Below are positions 54,091-62,731 of a stretch of DNA of 64,000 bases, piece after piece. Origin of the DNA: JAJRRH01 sp047638815 (GTDB lineage: Bacteria > Bacteroidota > Bacteroidia > Flavobacteriales_D > JABDKJ01); NCBI GenBank assembly GCA_047638815.1, contig JBLIMR010000002.1:1-64000 (forward strand), read 5' to 3'. The position numbers were made by a program, and so were the translations under genes. The notes beneath the pieces are model-generated. The model ran no database searches. It was not told the origin of the DNA and saw only the letters and a list, made by a program, of their open reading frames with translations. Positions within the stretch are counted from its first letter, which is position 1. Each line of letters opens with the position of its first letter.

Positions 54091-54378
54091 GTGACAAAAG
54101 CAGATTTAGTTACAGAAATTTCGGAAAAGACAGGACTTGAAAAAGTTGAAGTTCAAGCAACTGTTGAGACATTCATGAACATGGTGAAGAAATCACTAGC
54201 AGAGGGTGAAAATGTATATTTAAGAGGTTTTGGAAGCTTTATTGTAAAAAGAAGAGCTGAAAAAACGGGGAGAAACATCTCGAAGAATACAACAATTATT
54301 ATTCCAGCGCACAACATACCAGCGTTCAAACCAGCCAAGACTTTCATTGAGAAAGTAAAGACTAACGTAAAGGCTTAG
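54091..54378 (+). CDS. hup: HU-family DNA-binding protein
   Basis: A 95-residue histone-like protein of the HU/IHF family that bends and compacts DNA as a dimer. The start is GTG at 54091 (MTKADLVTEISEKTGLEKV), where the conserved HU sequence begins; the frame is open further upstream, but that stretch runs antisense through the 5' end of mutY. The core has VYLRGFGSFIVKRRAEKTGRN, with the beta-arm to IPAHNIPAFKPAKTF. It is preceded by its own promoter and probably forms a single-gene transcript, with only a weak hairpin after the stop. Confidence 0.96.
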   Translation: MTKADLVTEISEKTGLEKVEVQATVETFMNMVKKSLAEGENVYLRGFGSFIVKRRAEKTGRNISKNTTIIIPAHNIPAFKPAKTFIEKVKTNVKA

Positions 54379-54410
54379 TCAAAAGAATTTTATATTCTTC
54401 TGATAATTAG

Positions 54411-54418
54411 TACTTTTG
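54411..54418 (+). promoter_or_regulatory. Candidate -7 element for the small ribosomal protein gene
   Basis: TACTTTTG matches TAnnTTTG, 33 bp after the HU stop. Transcription from here gives a leader of about 130 nt before the 30-codon gene. The -33 region is not recognisable. Confidence 0.5.
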
Positions 54419-54440
54419 CAGTAGGTAAAAACTAAAAGAG

Positions 54441-54528
54441 ATCTTAATTTAAGATTTCTTAATAAGATTATAGTATGTTGAATGGCTTTCAACATCGAAA
54501 TATTAGGTCTTGCCAGAAATGGCTAAGA
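54441..54528 (+). promoter_or_regulatory. Structured 5' leader upstream of the small ribosomal protein gene
   Basis: Three hairpins can be drawn in series: ATCTTAA/TTAAGAT (54441-54455), ATGTTGAA-TGGCT-TTCAACAT (54475-54495), and TCTTGCCA-GAAA-TGGC(T)AAGA (54508-54528), the last with a GNRA tetraloop. None is followed by a T-tract. The arrangement suits a ribosomal-protein leader, but function is inferred. Confidence 0.4.
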
Positions 54529-54556
54529 CAGTTAAAAATAACAATAAAACTAAGCT

Positions 54557-54649
54557 ATGCCAAGCGGTAAGAAAAGAAAAAGACATAAAATGTCTACACA
54601 CAAGCGTAAGAAAAGATTACGTAAAAACAGACATAAAAAGAAGAAATAG
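54557..54649 (+). CDS. Tiny bS22/mS38-like ribosomal protein (AURKAIP1/COX24 domain)
   Basis: A 30-residue, extremely basic protein (MPSGKKRKRHKMSTHKRKKR and on to KKKK). Such peptides are conserved in Bacteroidota and annotated as AURKAIP1/COX24-domain proteins, homologous to mitochondrial mS38 and the actinobacterial small-subunit protein bS22. More than half of its residues are Lys, Arg or His. It is too short for most gene finders. It lies between HU and RNase G with a probable promoter at 54411 and a structured leader. A role at the 30S decoding region follows from family knowledge. Confidence 0.85.
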   Translation: MPSGKKRKRHKMSTHKRKKRLRKNRHKKKK

Positions 54650-54800
54650 GTTTCACTTTTGAAACATCTATATGATCAATGATATTCGTACAATTGATCA
54701 TCTTCCTGAAAATATATTATTAAAATACCCATGCATTTGAGGATGGGTGAGGTGTATTTAATAGTAAATACCGCATTGCATGGCCATAAAATAAGGTTCT

Positions 54801-56390
54801 GTGAATATCGAGTTAGTAGTTGACTCTCGTGAAGGTGAAGTGGAAATCGCTGTATTAGAAGGCGATGCACTCATTGAACTTCATAAAGAGAGTAACGAAA
54901 GGAAATTCCAGGTGGGTGACATTTACCTTGGAAAAGTAAGAAACGTCAACACCAGTCTCAACGCATGTTTTGTAGACGTAGGTTATGAGAAGGATGCATT
55001 TTTGCATTATTTGGACTTAGGTCCGCAATTCTCATCATTGAAGAAGTATGTAAAGTTTTCGGCTAGTGGTCGTCAAACTGATCCTATGTTGGATAAGCTC
55101 AAAATGGAGTCGGATATCAACAAGAAGGGTAAAATTGACGAGCAAGTAAAGTCTGGAATGCACATTATTGTTCAAATTGCAAAAGAGCCAATTTCTACAA
55201 AAGGTCCTCGTTTAGCATCTGAAATCACTCTTGCTGGCAGGTACATTGTACTTGCCCCATTCAGTGATAAAATTTCTATTTCTTCGAAGATTAAAAGTAA
55301 ACAAGAACGTCATAGACTTGAACGTCTGATGACAAGTATTGTTCCTACTGGATTTGGAGTTATAGTTAGAACAGTTGCAGAAGGAAAGAAAGTTGCAGAT
55401 CTGGATAAGGATTTAAGATCTCTTGTAGAGCGATGGGTGAAAATGCATAGTGCTCTTCAAAAGGCTAAACCGCCAAAGAGACTATTGGGTGAGCTTAACC
55501 GTACGTCCGCTTTATTGCGAGATATTATGGTAAATAATTTCAAGAGTATCCATGTGAATGATGAAGCGTTAGCTGCGAACATTAAGGATTACCTTTTAAA
55601 CATTGCTCCAGATAAAGCAAATATTGTAAGACATTACAGTGAAAAGATTGACATTTTCGATCGATTTGGTATCCATAAGCAGATAAAAGCATCTTTCGGA
55701 AGACAGGTAAACATGAAAAGTGGCGCTTATCTGATTGTTGAGCACACAGAGGCAATGCATGTTATTGATGTTAATAGTGGGAATAGAAAAGCTGTTGGTC
55801 AAGATCAAGAGCAAAATGCGTTTGAAACAAACTTGGAATCAGCGAAAACGATTGCGAGAGTTCTAAAGTTAAGAGATATGGGTGGAATCATAGTTGTTGA
55901 TTTTATTGATATGAAGAATCGTGATAACAGAAAGAAACTTCATACGACCCTGAAAGATTACTTGAAGGATGATAAAGCAAAGAGTAATGTTTTAGCGCCA
56001 AGTAGATTTGGACTAATAGAGATCACCAGACAACGTGTAAGACCGGAAACAAACATTGTTACTTCTGAAAAATGCCCAACATGTGGTGGTAAGGGAGAAA
56101 TAGAAGCCTCCATTTTATTGACTGATGAAATCAAGCATAAGCTTGAGTTGATAGCCGATAAAATGGGTAAAGGCACTCCGGTGGCATTGTGTTTACATCC
56201 TTTTATTGCTGCCTATTTGACAAAAGAATCGCTTGCGGAAAAGAAATGGTGGAATCCTTGGCAAGAGGGTGATTCTAAGCAAAAACAATGGTCAGAACGC
56301 TATAACATCACGTTGGAAGTGAGACCTATGAGTTCTTATACTTTTATGGAGCATCGATTCTTTAACGCAGAGGACGAAGAGATTTTATAA
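54801..56390 (+). CDS. rng: Ribonuclease G/E family endoribonuclease
   Basis: A 529-residue RNase G-type enzyme, without the long C-terminal scaffold of RNase E. An S1-like domain begins near residue 38 (VGDIYLGKVRNVNTSLNACF). The catalytic part has MHVIDVNSGNRKAVG and GGIIVVDFIDMKNRDNR, whose aspartates bind Mg2+, and the zinc-link CPTCGGKGE. It acts in 16S rRNA 5'-end maturation and mRNA decay. The start is GTG at 54801. The last 6 bp overlap the convergent glycosyltransferase gene. A 9-bp inverted repeat (54672-54680/54693-54701) lies upstream. Confidence 0.95.
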   Translation: MNIELVVDSREGEVEIAVLEGDALIELHKESNERKFQVGDIYLGKVRNVNTSLNACFVDVGYEKDAFLHYLDLGPQFSSLKKYVKFSASGRQTDPMLDKLKMESDINKKGKIDEQVKSGMHIIVQIAKEPISTKGPRLASEITLAGRYIVLAPFSDKISISSKIKSKQERHRLERLMTSIVPTGFGVIVRTVAEGKKVADLDKDLRSLVERWVKMHSALQKAKPPKRLLGELNRTSALLRDIMVNNFKSIHVNDEALAANIKDYLLNIAPDKANIVRHYSEKIDIFDRFGIHKQIKASFGRQVNMKSGAYLIVEHTEAMHVIDVNSGNRKAVGQDQEQNAFETNLESAKTIARVLKLRDMGGIIVVDFIDMKNRDNRKKLHTTLKDYLKDDKAKSNVLAPSRFGLIEITRQRVRPETNIVTSEKCPTCGGKGEIEASILLTDEIKHKLELIADKMGKGTPVALCLHPFIAAYLTKESLAEKKWWNPWQEGDSKQKQWSERYNITLEVRPMSSYTFMEHRFFNAEDEEIL

Positions 56391-57503
56391 CGAGGAGATT
56401 AAATCAATAATCTTTTTAGCATTGTCTAGATTATTGAAACCTGATAAGTGCTCAATACGTGTCAATCGTATTTGATCATCATATGGCGTATCCATTAAGC
56501 GCTTAATTTCTTTTTGAAATTCTGAAATGTCATTTGCTATGGTGCATAGAGATTCAAGACCTGTGTCCTCAATCATTGGAATATTTACCAAGGTAAATCG
56601 GCTGGCGAAAAGTGCATGAATTAACTTTAATTTTATCCCTGTTTTTTGGAATGTTGGCAGTATGTTAATATGGGTAATTTCAAACAATTTCTTCAATTGA
56701 CTTTGGTCCCCACTTTCTAATTGCACAAATTCAACATTTGATTGACGATCAACTTTTTGCGCCAAATCTGGGGTTAGGCAGGCACCTGCTATAGTAAGAG
56801 TGAAATCTAGGCCTTTAAAAATTTCAATTAGAAATTCACAGGATCTGATGTTGTCTGAAACCCTCAAGTCACCGTGATATAAAATCTTTTCCCCTTTGAT
56901 GGAGAGATTAACGACTTCACTATTCCCATGAAACACAGGAATATATTCGGTGATTCGGTATTTGGAAAAGTGCTTTTGCTCATAAGGAGAAATGGCCAAA
57001 ATTACCTTGCTTTGACTTAAGATAGATTCAAACTTTTTCAACTTCTTTGATTCGAACTTAAAGAACCACTTTTTGAAAAGATTTTTCTCACTTAGAGCTA
57101 AGCCGTTATAATAATCATGTTCAATATTGTGTGTTCGTACTAGTGTCATTCTATCCGAAAAAGCGTTGCCGCGAAGTGGGCCAGTCGTATGCAAACCCTC
57201 AAATAGAATGGGGAATTGATCTTTTTTTAGTCGAAGTATTAGATTGCTATTGGATCTAGACTTAACTATTAAAGGTTGACGAGAAAACAGGCTTCTTAAA
57301 TTACTTTTTCTTGAATAGTAATAGACCTTTTCACATAAATCATCAAGGATTTTAGACCGTTCTCTGCCATATTGAAAAGTATGCAGATGGATCCTCACAC
57401 CAAGCTCATGAAAAGCCTGAATCTTGTAGTACACATCAATAACACCGCCATAACTTGGAGGGTAAGGCACATCAAATGAAACTATATGAAGATCTAACGA
57501 CAA
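56385..57503 (-). CDS. GT4-like glycosyltransferase
   Basis: A 372-residue GT-B fold glycosyltransferase. The N-terminal VSFDVPYPPSYGGVIDVYYK is the typical nucleotide-fold start with a GG motif, followed by RTHNIEHDYY. In the C-terminal half, YHGDLRVSDN, FTLTIAGACL and GIKLKLIHALFASRFTLVN sit where donor-binding motifs are found. It probably transfers a sugar (mannosyl-type by resemblance) to a cell-envelope glycan. The start codon is TTG at 57503. It stands alone, facing away from the O-acyltransferase pair 164 bp off. Confidence 0.85.
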   Translation of the reverse strand: MSLDLHIVSFDVPYPPSYGGVIDVYYKIQAFHELGVRIHLHTFQYGRERSKILDDLCEKVYYYSRKSNLRSLFSRQPLIVKSRSNSNLILRLKKDQFPILFEGLHTTGPLRGNAFSDRMTLVRTHNIEHDYYNGLALSEKNLFKKWFFKFESKKLKKFESILSQSKVILAISPYEQKHFSKYRITEYIPVFHGNSEVVNLSIKGEKILYHGDLRVSDNIRSCEFLIEIFKGLDFTLTIAGACLTPDLAQKVDRQSNVEFVQLESGDQSQLKKLFEITHINILPTFQKTGIKLKLIHALFASRFTLVNIPMIEDTGLESLCTIANDISEFQKEIKRLMDTPYDDQIRLTRIEHLSGFNNLDNAKKIIDLISSL

Positions 57504-57667
57504 GAATAATTTATCTATAGGCTAAAAGTATTAATAATATATAGACAGCTACTAACATCATACATGAATATACAATAGAATAAAAACTTTATGTTAATTA
57601 GTTTGATTTTGGTCTATAACATGGGGTTTTGGAATATTTACCTTCACTGACAATCCAAAAGTGATTC

Positions 57668-59131
57668 ATGCTTTTTAATTCATTTGAGTTTCTTCTTTTT
57701 CTACCCACTGTCTTTCTGTTATACTGGTTTGTATTTCAGAAAAATTTAAAGATTCAAAATGTTCTATTATTGGGCGTTAGTTACCTTTTCTATGGTTGGT
57801 GGGATTGGAGATTTTTATCATTAATTGTTATAAGTTCTGTGATTGACTATATCGCTGGACGGGAAATTGAGAAGTCAGAAAGTCATAAAAGAAAGAAAGC
57901 ATTTTTGATCCTTAGTATGGCTGTAAACCTGGGATTTTTAGGATTCTTTAAGTACTACAATTTTTTCATGGAGAATTTTGCGGAGATGATTTCCACACTT
58001 GGGATGAATCCAAATTACTCCACATTGAAAATTGTATTGCCCGTAGGAATTAGCTTTTACACCTTTCAGACAATGAGTTATACCATCGATGTGTATAGGG
58101 GTAAACTCAAAGCATCCAATGATCCAATTGCTTTTTTCGCATTTGTGAGCTTTTTCCCTCAACTTGTCGCTGGCCCTATAGAACGAGCGACAAATCTATT
58201 GCCTCAGTTCAATGTAAAAAGGAATTTCAGTAAGACTGAAGCCATTGATGGAATGAGGCAAATCTTATGGGGCTTTTTTAAGAAAATAGCCATAGCAGAT
58301 ATGGCCGCCCCATTCGTAAATAACATATTTTCAAATGTTGATGCCATGCCCTCAGGAGCCCTGTTTCTTGGGGCAATTCTATTCGCATTTCAAATTTATG
58401 GGGACTTCTCAGGATACTCCGATATAGCGATTGGAACCTCTAGATTATTTGGTTTTAATTTGATGCAAAACTTCGCCTTTCCTTACTTCTCTCGGGATAT
58501 TGCTGAGTTTTGGAGGCGATGGCATATTTCTCTTTCCACATGGTTCAGAGACTATTTATATATTCCATTGGGAGGAAGTAGAGGGAGTAGATTGAATCAA
58601 TTAAGAAATATTTTCATCATCTTCATTGTCAGTGGGTTTTGGCATGGTGCCAATTGGACTTTTATTATTTGGGGAGCACTAAATGCTATATATTTTCTGC
58701 CTACGTTTTTCGCAAATAAAAACAGAAAACATCTCGATGTAGTAGCACAAAACACCTCGCTGCCTAACCTCAGAGAAATATTGCAAATTGGTGTCACTTT
58801 CGGAATGACAGTTTTTGCTTGGATATTCTTTCGGGCGGATAGCATTAATGATGCCGTTATATACATTAAGAAAATGTTCACTGGGGATATCATGAACTTC
58901 ACAGAGAACATGTTTGAAAACACGCGGGAATTCCATAGTTTTCTATTCACATTTGTTTTCATTGCTATGCTCATCGGGATAGAGTGGATGCAGCGAAGAA
59001 AGCAACATGGCTTACAAGATGTATTTAGTAGATCACCGATTCTTAGGAGAACGTTGTATTTCATCTTAGCCGGTATTATCATGCTCTTCATTTCTAATGA
59101 AGCCACAACCTTCATTTATTTTCAATTTTAA
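57668..59131 (+). CDS. MBOAT-family membrane O-acyltransferase (AlgI-like)
   Basis: A 487-residue polytopic membrane protein of the MBOAT family, about ten membrane segments. Conserved motifs are YLFYGWWDWRFL, LVAGPIERATNLLPQF, FQIYGDFSGYSDIAIG, RDIAEFWRRWHISLSTWF with H286, RDYLYIPLGGSRG, and SGFWHGANWTFIIWG with the putative catalytic H326. It closely resembles AlgI, which acetylates alginate; here it probably moves acyl groups onto an exported polysaccharide. The adjacent SGNH-like gene is the usual partner (AlgJ/X analogue). Confidence 0.94.
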   Translation: MLFNSFEFLLFLPTVFLLYWFVFQKNLKIQNVLLLGVSYLFYGWWDWRFLSLIVISSVIDYIAGREIEKSESHKRKKAFLILSMAVNLGFLGFFKYYNFFMENFAEMISTLGMNPNYSTLKIVLPVGISFYTFQTMSYTIDVYRGKLKASNDPIAFFAFVSFFPQLVAGPIERATNLLPQFNVKRNFSKTEAIDGMRQILWGFFKKIAIADMAAPFVNNIFSNVDAMPSGALFLGAILFAFQIYGDFSGYSDIAIGTSRLFGFNLMQNFAFPYFSRDIAEFWRRWHISLSTWFRDYLYIPLGGSRGSRLNQLRNIFIIFIVSGFWHGANWTFIIWGALNAIYFLPTFFANKNRKHLDVVAQNTSLPNLREILQIGVTFGMTVFAWIFFRADSINDAVIYIKKMFTGDIMNFTENMFENTREFHSFLFTFVFIAMLIGIEWMQRRKQHGLQDVFSRSPILRRTLYFILAGIIMLFISNEATTFIYFQF

Positions 59132-59135
59132 AGAG

Positions 59136-60101
59136 ATGGGTCAGTTTATCAGTCGTACGGTTATATATGGAGTTTTATTCATAGCACTATGTTATGGGTT
59201 ACAATTCATGGCGGACAAGGGCTTAAGAAAATCTGAATCCAATGATTATAAAAATTGGACCCTCATCTTAGATGGAGATATTGATGCTGATATTTTAGTG
59301 ACCGGTTCCTCCAGAGCGATGAGAATGATTGACCCTGCCATCATTGATGCCATAACCGGAGTTAGTAGCTATAATCTTGGTATGGAGGGCGCAAGACTTA
59401 AATCTCAACTCACACGATGGGATGCTTATCTAAAAAGTAATAAAAGCCCAGAATTGATAATTCAAACTGTGGACTTAATGTCAATGGGGCATGCGGAGAC
59501 AGTATTTAAAAAGCAGCAATTCCTCCCTTTTTTATCAGAACCAACGATTTATGAAAACCTTAAAGAAGTGGATAACAGACTGTTTCTAGATAGATATTTC
59601 CCACTGTATAAATACCATGGATATATTAGTGAATTCAAGGAGGGCATAGGCTTATTTCTCGGGCGACCCTCTGCATATCAGTATACTGAATACAAAGGTT
59701 ATGAAAGTAAAGACAAGAAATTTAACAATGAGTTTCAGCAGATGAAGGATAATATGACTGGCAATGTACTTCTTCATCCTGAAGGTCTGATTGAAGAGGG
59801 ATTCGAGATTCTTTATAGGATGATTAATGACTGTGAGAAGAGAGATATTGAATTGGTCTTGGCATTCACACCACAGTATTTTGGTTTGACTGAACTACAG
59901 ACGCAAGCAGATTATTTGCTTGTCGAGTTTGAAAAACTTGGTAACATACCTAATGTTCACTTTATAAATTATGTTCATCATGATATTTGTAAAGACAAAA
60001 CCTATTTCTACAATGCCATGCATTTGAATAAAAAAGGGGCAGATATTTTTACTGAGATGTTAGTGAATGATCTTTACGATCGAGGGATTTTGGTTAGATA
60101 A
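59136..60101 (+). CDS. SGNH-like partner of MBOAT acyltransferase
   Basis: A 321-residue membrane-anchored protein, N-terminal membrane helix about residues 6-25. ILVTGSSRAM near residue 54 places a serine (S59) where the GDS-type nucleophile sits. NAMHLNKKGAD near the C-terminus holds H296, but the position of the catalytic aspartate in D-x-x-H is N293. It may therefore be a divergent or inactive SGNH enzyme. I prefer the ATG at 59136 over one at 59097 that overlaps the MBOAT end by 35 bp: it is 4 bp after the MBOAT stop and preceded by AAAGAG. It probably completes polysaccharide O-acylation with the MBOAT protein. Confidence 0.78.
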   Translation: MGQFISRTVIYGVLFIALCYGLQFMADKGLRKSESNDYKNWTLILDGDIDADILVTGSSRAMRMIDPAIIDAITGVSSYNLGMEGARLKSQLTRWDAYLKSNKSPELIIQTVDLMSMGHAETVFKKQQFLPFLSEPTIYENLKEVDNRLFLDRYFPLYKYHGYISEFKEGIGLFLGRPSAYQYTEYKGYESKDKKFNNEFQQMKDNMTGNVLLHPEGLIEEGFEILYRMINDCEKRDIELVLAFTPQYFGLTELQTQADYLLVEFEKLGNIPNVHFINYVHHDICKDKTYFYNAMHLNKKGADIFTEMLVNDLYDRGILVR

Positions 60102-60402
60102 GAAGTGTTTAAAAGGTAAAATGTTAGATCTTAACCATGGCCCGTTTACTGATTCTAACGCTCCATTTCATTGCGCTCAGAATGACCTTTTGATTGGGTA
60201 TTCTACTTGGAGCGACCATTAGATTGAACATTATTCGATGGGTCATTCTGAAGGAGGAACGACTGTGAGAATCTGTTGAAGCTTTCGGGAGCGGTAAATA
60301 GGTGTTGTTCTGTAATTAATCCGATCCCAATCGTTCAGGATTCATTTTACTTTGAATTACTCATTCAGCGCTTTTATGCCAAGGGATAATTACTTTAACC
60401 AA
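60102..60402. other. Intergenic region with dispersed-repeat-like element, 301 bp
   Basis: Between the SGNH-like gene and the convergent secreted P-domain gene. Contains an inverted repeat described separately; otherwise no gene, terminator with T-tract, or RNA was found. Confidence 0.55.
60178..60250. repeat. REP/MITE-like intergenic inverted repeat
   Basis: Perfect 10-bp arms CAGAATGACC (60178-60187) and GGTCATTCTG (60241-60250) are separated by 53 bp. Flanking sequence (ATTTCATTGCGCT before, AAGGAGGAACGACTGTGAGA after) resembles the GTCATTCTGAG-type intergenic repeats widespread in Bacteroidota genomes. Only one copy is in this window, so its repetitive nature is inferred from resemblance. 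Confidence 0.5.
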
Positions 60403-62730
60403 TTACCTAATTACGGTAAACGAACCAGTATGTTTATCCCCGTTTGATACATTAAGAACAAAGAAGTATGTACCATCTTCGATGTCGTTCATGTCCCAGT
60501 TGTTTTTGTAGTTAACAGCTTCATGAACGATATTACCCCAACGGTTGTAGATCATCAATTCTGACCCTCTATAAATATCTTCTTCAATAGACTCAATGGA
60601 GAAGAAATCATTTTTTCCATCGCCATTTGGCGTAAAGACATTAAATGTTCCAATAACACATGGACGATTAGTTAAATCCAGTGTCGCGGGAGATGACCAA
60701 GTATTACACACCGGATCATAGACTCGGTATTGGTATTCTCCTGCCTCTTGTACTTCTTGAGATTCCTCAGACCCAAGGGTATCACCCTCAAATGACCATT
60801 GAAATATTGGATCAAATAATAACGGATGTTGAGGTTCTGCAGTAATCAATTCAGGCTCTTCTTGACATATATCCAACTCTTCAATAATTTCTGCTATTGG
60901 TAAGGGGACGAAAAACACGTTATGCTCTTGAGTCCATTCACATAGATTGTCAGTATAAGTCAAGGTGTAATCACCCGCCATTGTAACAATAACTATTGAG
61001 TCACTAAGATTGAAGGACAGGTTTGCGTCTTCAGGAGTGTCTGTGTGGTCCCAACTTCCACCATTATAAGAGTCGTTAACGACCAAATCCCCGATATTGA
61101 AGCACGCAGGACTTTCAACAAGTGAAGTTACAGGCTCCACAACCGTAAGGACTACAGTTGTATCGTAACTACATCCGAAATCATCTTCCACGATATAATT
61201 GTAATCAAATTGACCAAGAGTTGGAGGAGAAACCTCAATGATATCATCATCAGTATCAGCCCAGTAACCGTCCAGTAAGGCAGGTAGGTATGTCTCGATA
61301 TCTGGAATAATGTCCTGATTAAAGTTTATAGTCCAATAGTATATGTTTCCAGCATCTGAGCCAAAATAATCACCAACTTGTAATGTCCAATCACCGTTTA
61401 GTGGACAGCCTACAAGATTATTAATATCACTCATTGGTAAATAATCACCTTCTGGAACAGGATTATCGGTTACATCTTGAAAACTGCTAGGTGCTGTGAC
61501 TGTGAAACAATATGTATAACCTTCATTTGGAGGATTACCGAGATCAGTACCGCCTAATGAAACTCCTCCAGGAAATAGGCCTATACCTGTGGCTTGATCA
61601 AAATATGCATCGAACAAAACCAGAGTGTCACCACCTGGACAGATCAACCACATTTCAAGATCACTTGTATAAGTGTGATTCATGTTTACACAAATAGAGA
61701 TGAGGTCATCAATATTGTCTAGAGTGCTGCCAGGAGGGAAGTTACTAAAATTGATTACTGTACTGTAGTATTCAGGATCATCTGGATCAGTGGCACCACC
61801 ATCAGGTAAAGCCAGTGCATTATCAAATATTCCTTCTACAACAAATGATCCCGATGTTGGAACAACACCTGTTGAATCTTGCAGATCTATTGGAATTGTA
61901 CCAATCAGTGTTGAAGAATTACCGAGGCATATTGAATCTTGGAATGCGTTAACCACTCCAGCGAAACTAGGTGTTGTTGAAACTCTGATTTTAATACCTG
62001 TATATGATTCTTGCCCAAATACATCGACAACTGTTAGGTTTAATTGTATACCTACTTGTTCTATAAAGGTTTCAGACACGGTAGTGAGTCCAATACCTTC
62101 AACAACATTCCCTCCACCAAAATTCCATATAAAATTTGATGTTAGGTCACTTTGATCATAGCCTGTTCCATTATATTGATAATTGGTTTCAGCAGTAAAT
62201 GTCACTTCTTCGCCTGAACAAATATCAACATATCCTTCAACATCTTGTGGGTCTGTTGTGATGGTAGTAATGAATGGTTGGCCTACTATATTACAAGAAA
62301 CAGTACCAATAAAACCGGGGGCACCAGGACTAGTTGAAATAGAGACGAAAACAATAGTTAAGCACCCACTAGCATTACCTAATGAAGATGCCGCTACAAA
62401 TCCAAATTCATCTTCACTAGTATACATCCCAATCAATGGTGCAGTATCATCCAAACCATCATATACCAAAACCACATCTCCTTCGGCCATATCCCAAAAT
62501 GCCGTTCCACCACTTATTCCGGTGTTAAATTCAATATAATTCCCATCTTCAGGACAAACCGTAATTGTATGGTTTTCGCCTGGGCCATAGTTTCCGGCTG
62601 GACTACTATCAGAGATGTCGACAGTTTCAACATCACAGTCAACGATTACGGTGCCGCCATCACTGATTGGAGTTTGAGCAAATGCCACCATTGGGCACAA
62701 CAGAAGTGCTAAAAGTATTTTTTTCATCAT
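60403..62730 (-). CDS. Secreted CUB-like/P-domain protein with type B T9SS sorting domain
   Basis: A 775-residue exported protein. After a signal peptide (MMKKILLALLLCPMVAFA), a CUB-like domain (about 20-150, VYDGLDDTAPLIG) and Ig/PKD-like strands (to about 260) precede a proprotein-convertase P-type domain (about 280-470, HTYTSDLEMWLICPGGDTL, NGDWTLQVGDYFG). Ig-like segments follow. The C-terminal CHU_C domain (about 690-775) has FNVFTPNGDGKNDFFSIES and LMIYNRWGNIV. No protease catalytic motif is seen, so it is probably a binding protein. A small secreted-protein gene precedes it by 1 bp. Its P-domain resembles that of the truncated gene at the window end. Confidence 0.9.
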   Translation of the reverse strand: MMKKILLALLLCPMVAFAQTPISDGGTVIVDCDVETVDISDSSPAGNYGPGENHTITVCPEDGNYIEFNTGISGGTAFWDMAEGDVVLVYDGLDDTAPLIGMYTSEDEFGFVAASSLGNASGCLTIVFVSISTSPGAPGFIGTVSCNIVGQPFITTITTDPQDVEGYVDICSGEEVTFTAETNYQYNGTGYDQSDLTSNFIWNFGGGNVVEGIGLTTVSETFIEQVGIQLNLTVVDVFGQESYTGIKIRVSTTPSFAGVVNAFQDSICLGNSSTLIGTIPIDLQDSTGVVPTSGSFVVEGIFDNALALPDGGATDPDDPEYYSTVINFSNFPPGSTLDNIDDLISICVNMNHTYTSDLEMWLICPGGDTLVLFDAYFDQATGIGLFPGGVSLGGTDLGNPPNEGYTYCFTVTAPSSFQDVTDNPVPEGDYLPMSDINNLVGCPLNGDWTLQVGDYFGSDAGNIYYWTINFNQDIIPDIETYLPALLDGYWADTDDDIIEVSPPTLGQFDYNYIVEDDFGCSYDTTVVLTVVEPVTSLVESPACFNIGDLVVNDSYNGGSWDHTDTPEDANLSFNLSDSIVIVTMAGDYTLTYTDNLCEWTQEHNVFFVPLPIAEIIEELDICQEEPELITAEPQHPLLFDPIFQWSFEGDTLGSEESQEVQEAGEYQYRVYDPVCNTWSSPATLDLTNRPCVIGTFNVFTPNGDGKNDFFSIESIEEDIYRGSELMIYNRWGNIVHEAVNYKNNWDMNDIEDGTYFFVLNVSNGDKHTGSFTVIR

Positions 62731-62731
62731 C

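Noticed and set aside
58597..59115. 172-codon frame antisense to the MBOAT gene
   Set aside because: It lies wholly opposite a well-conserved membrane protein; its composition mirrors the sense frame and it has no recognisable domain.
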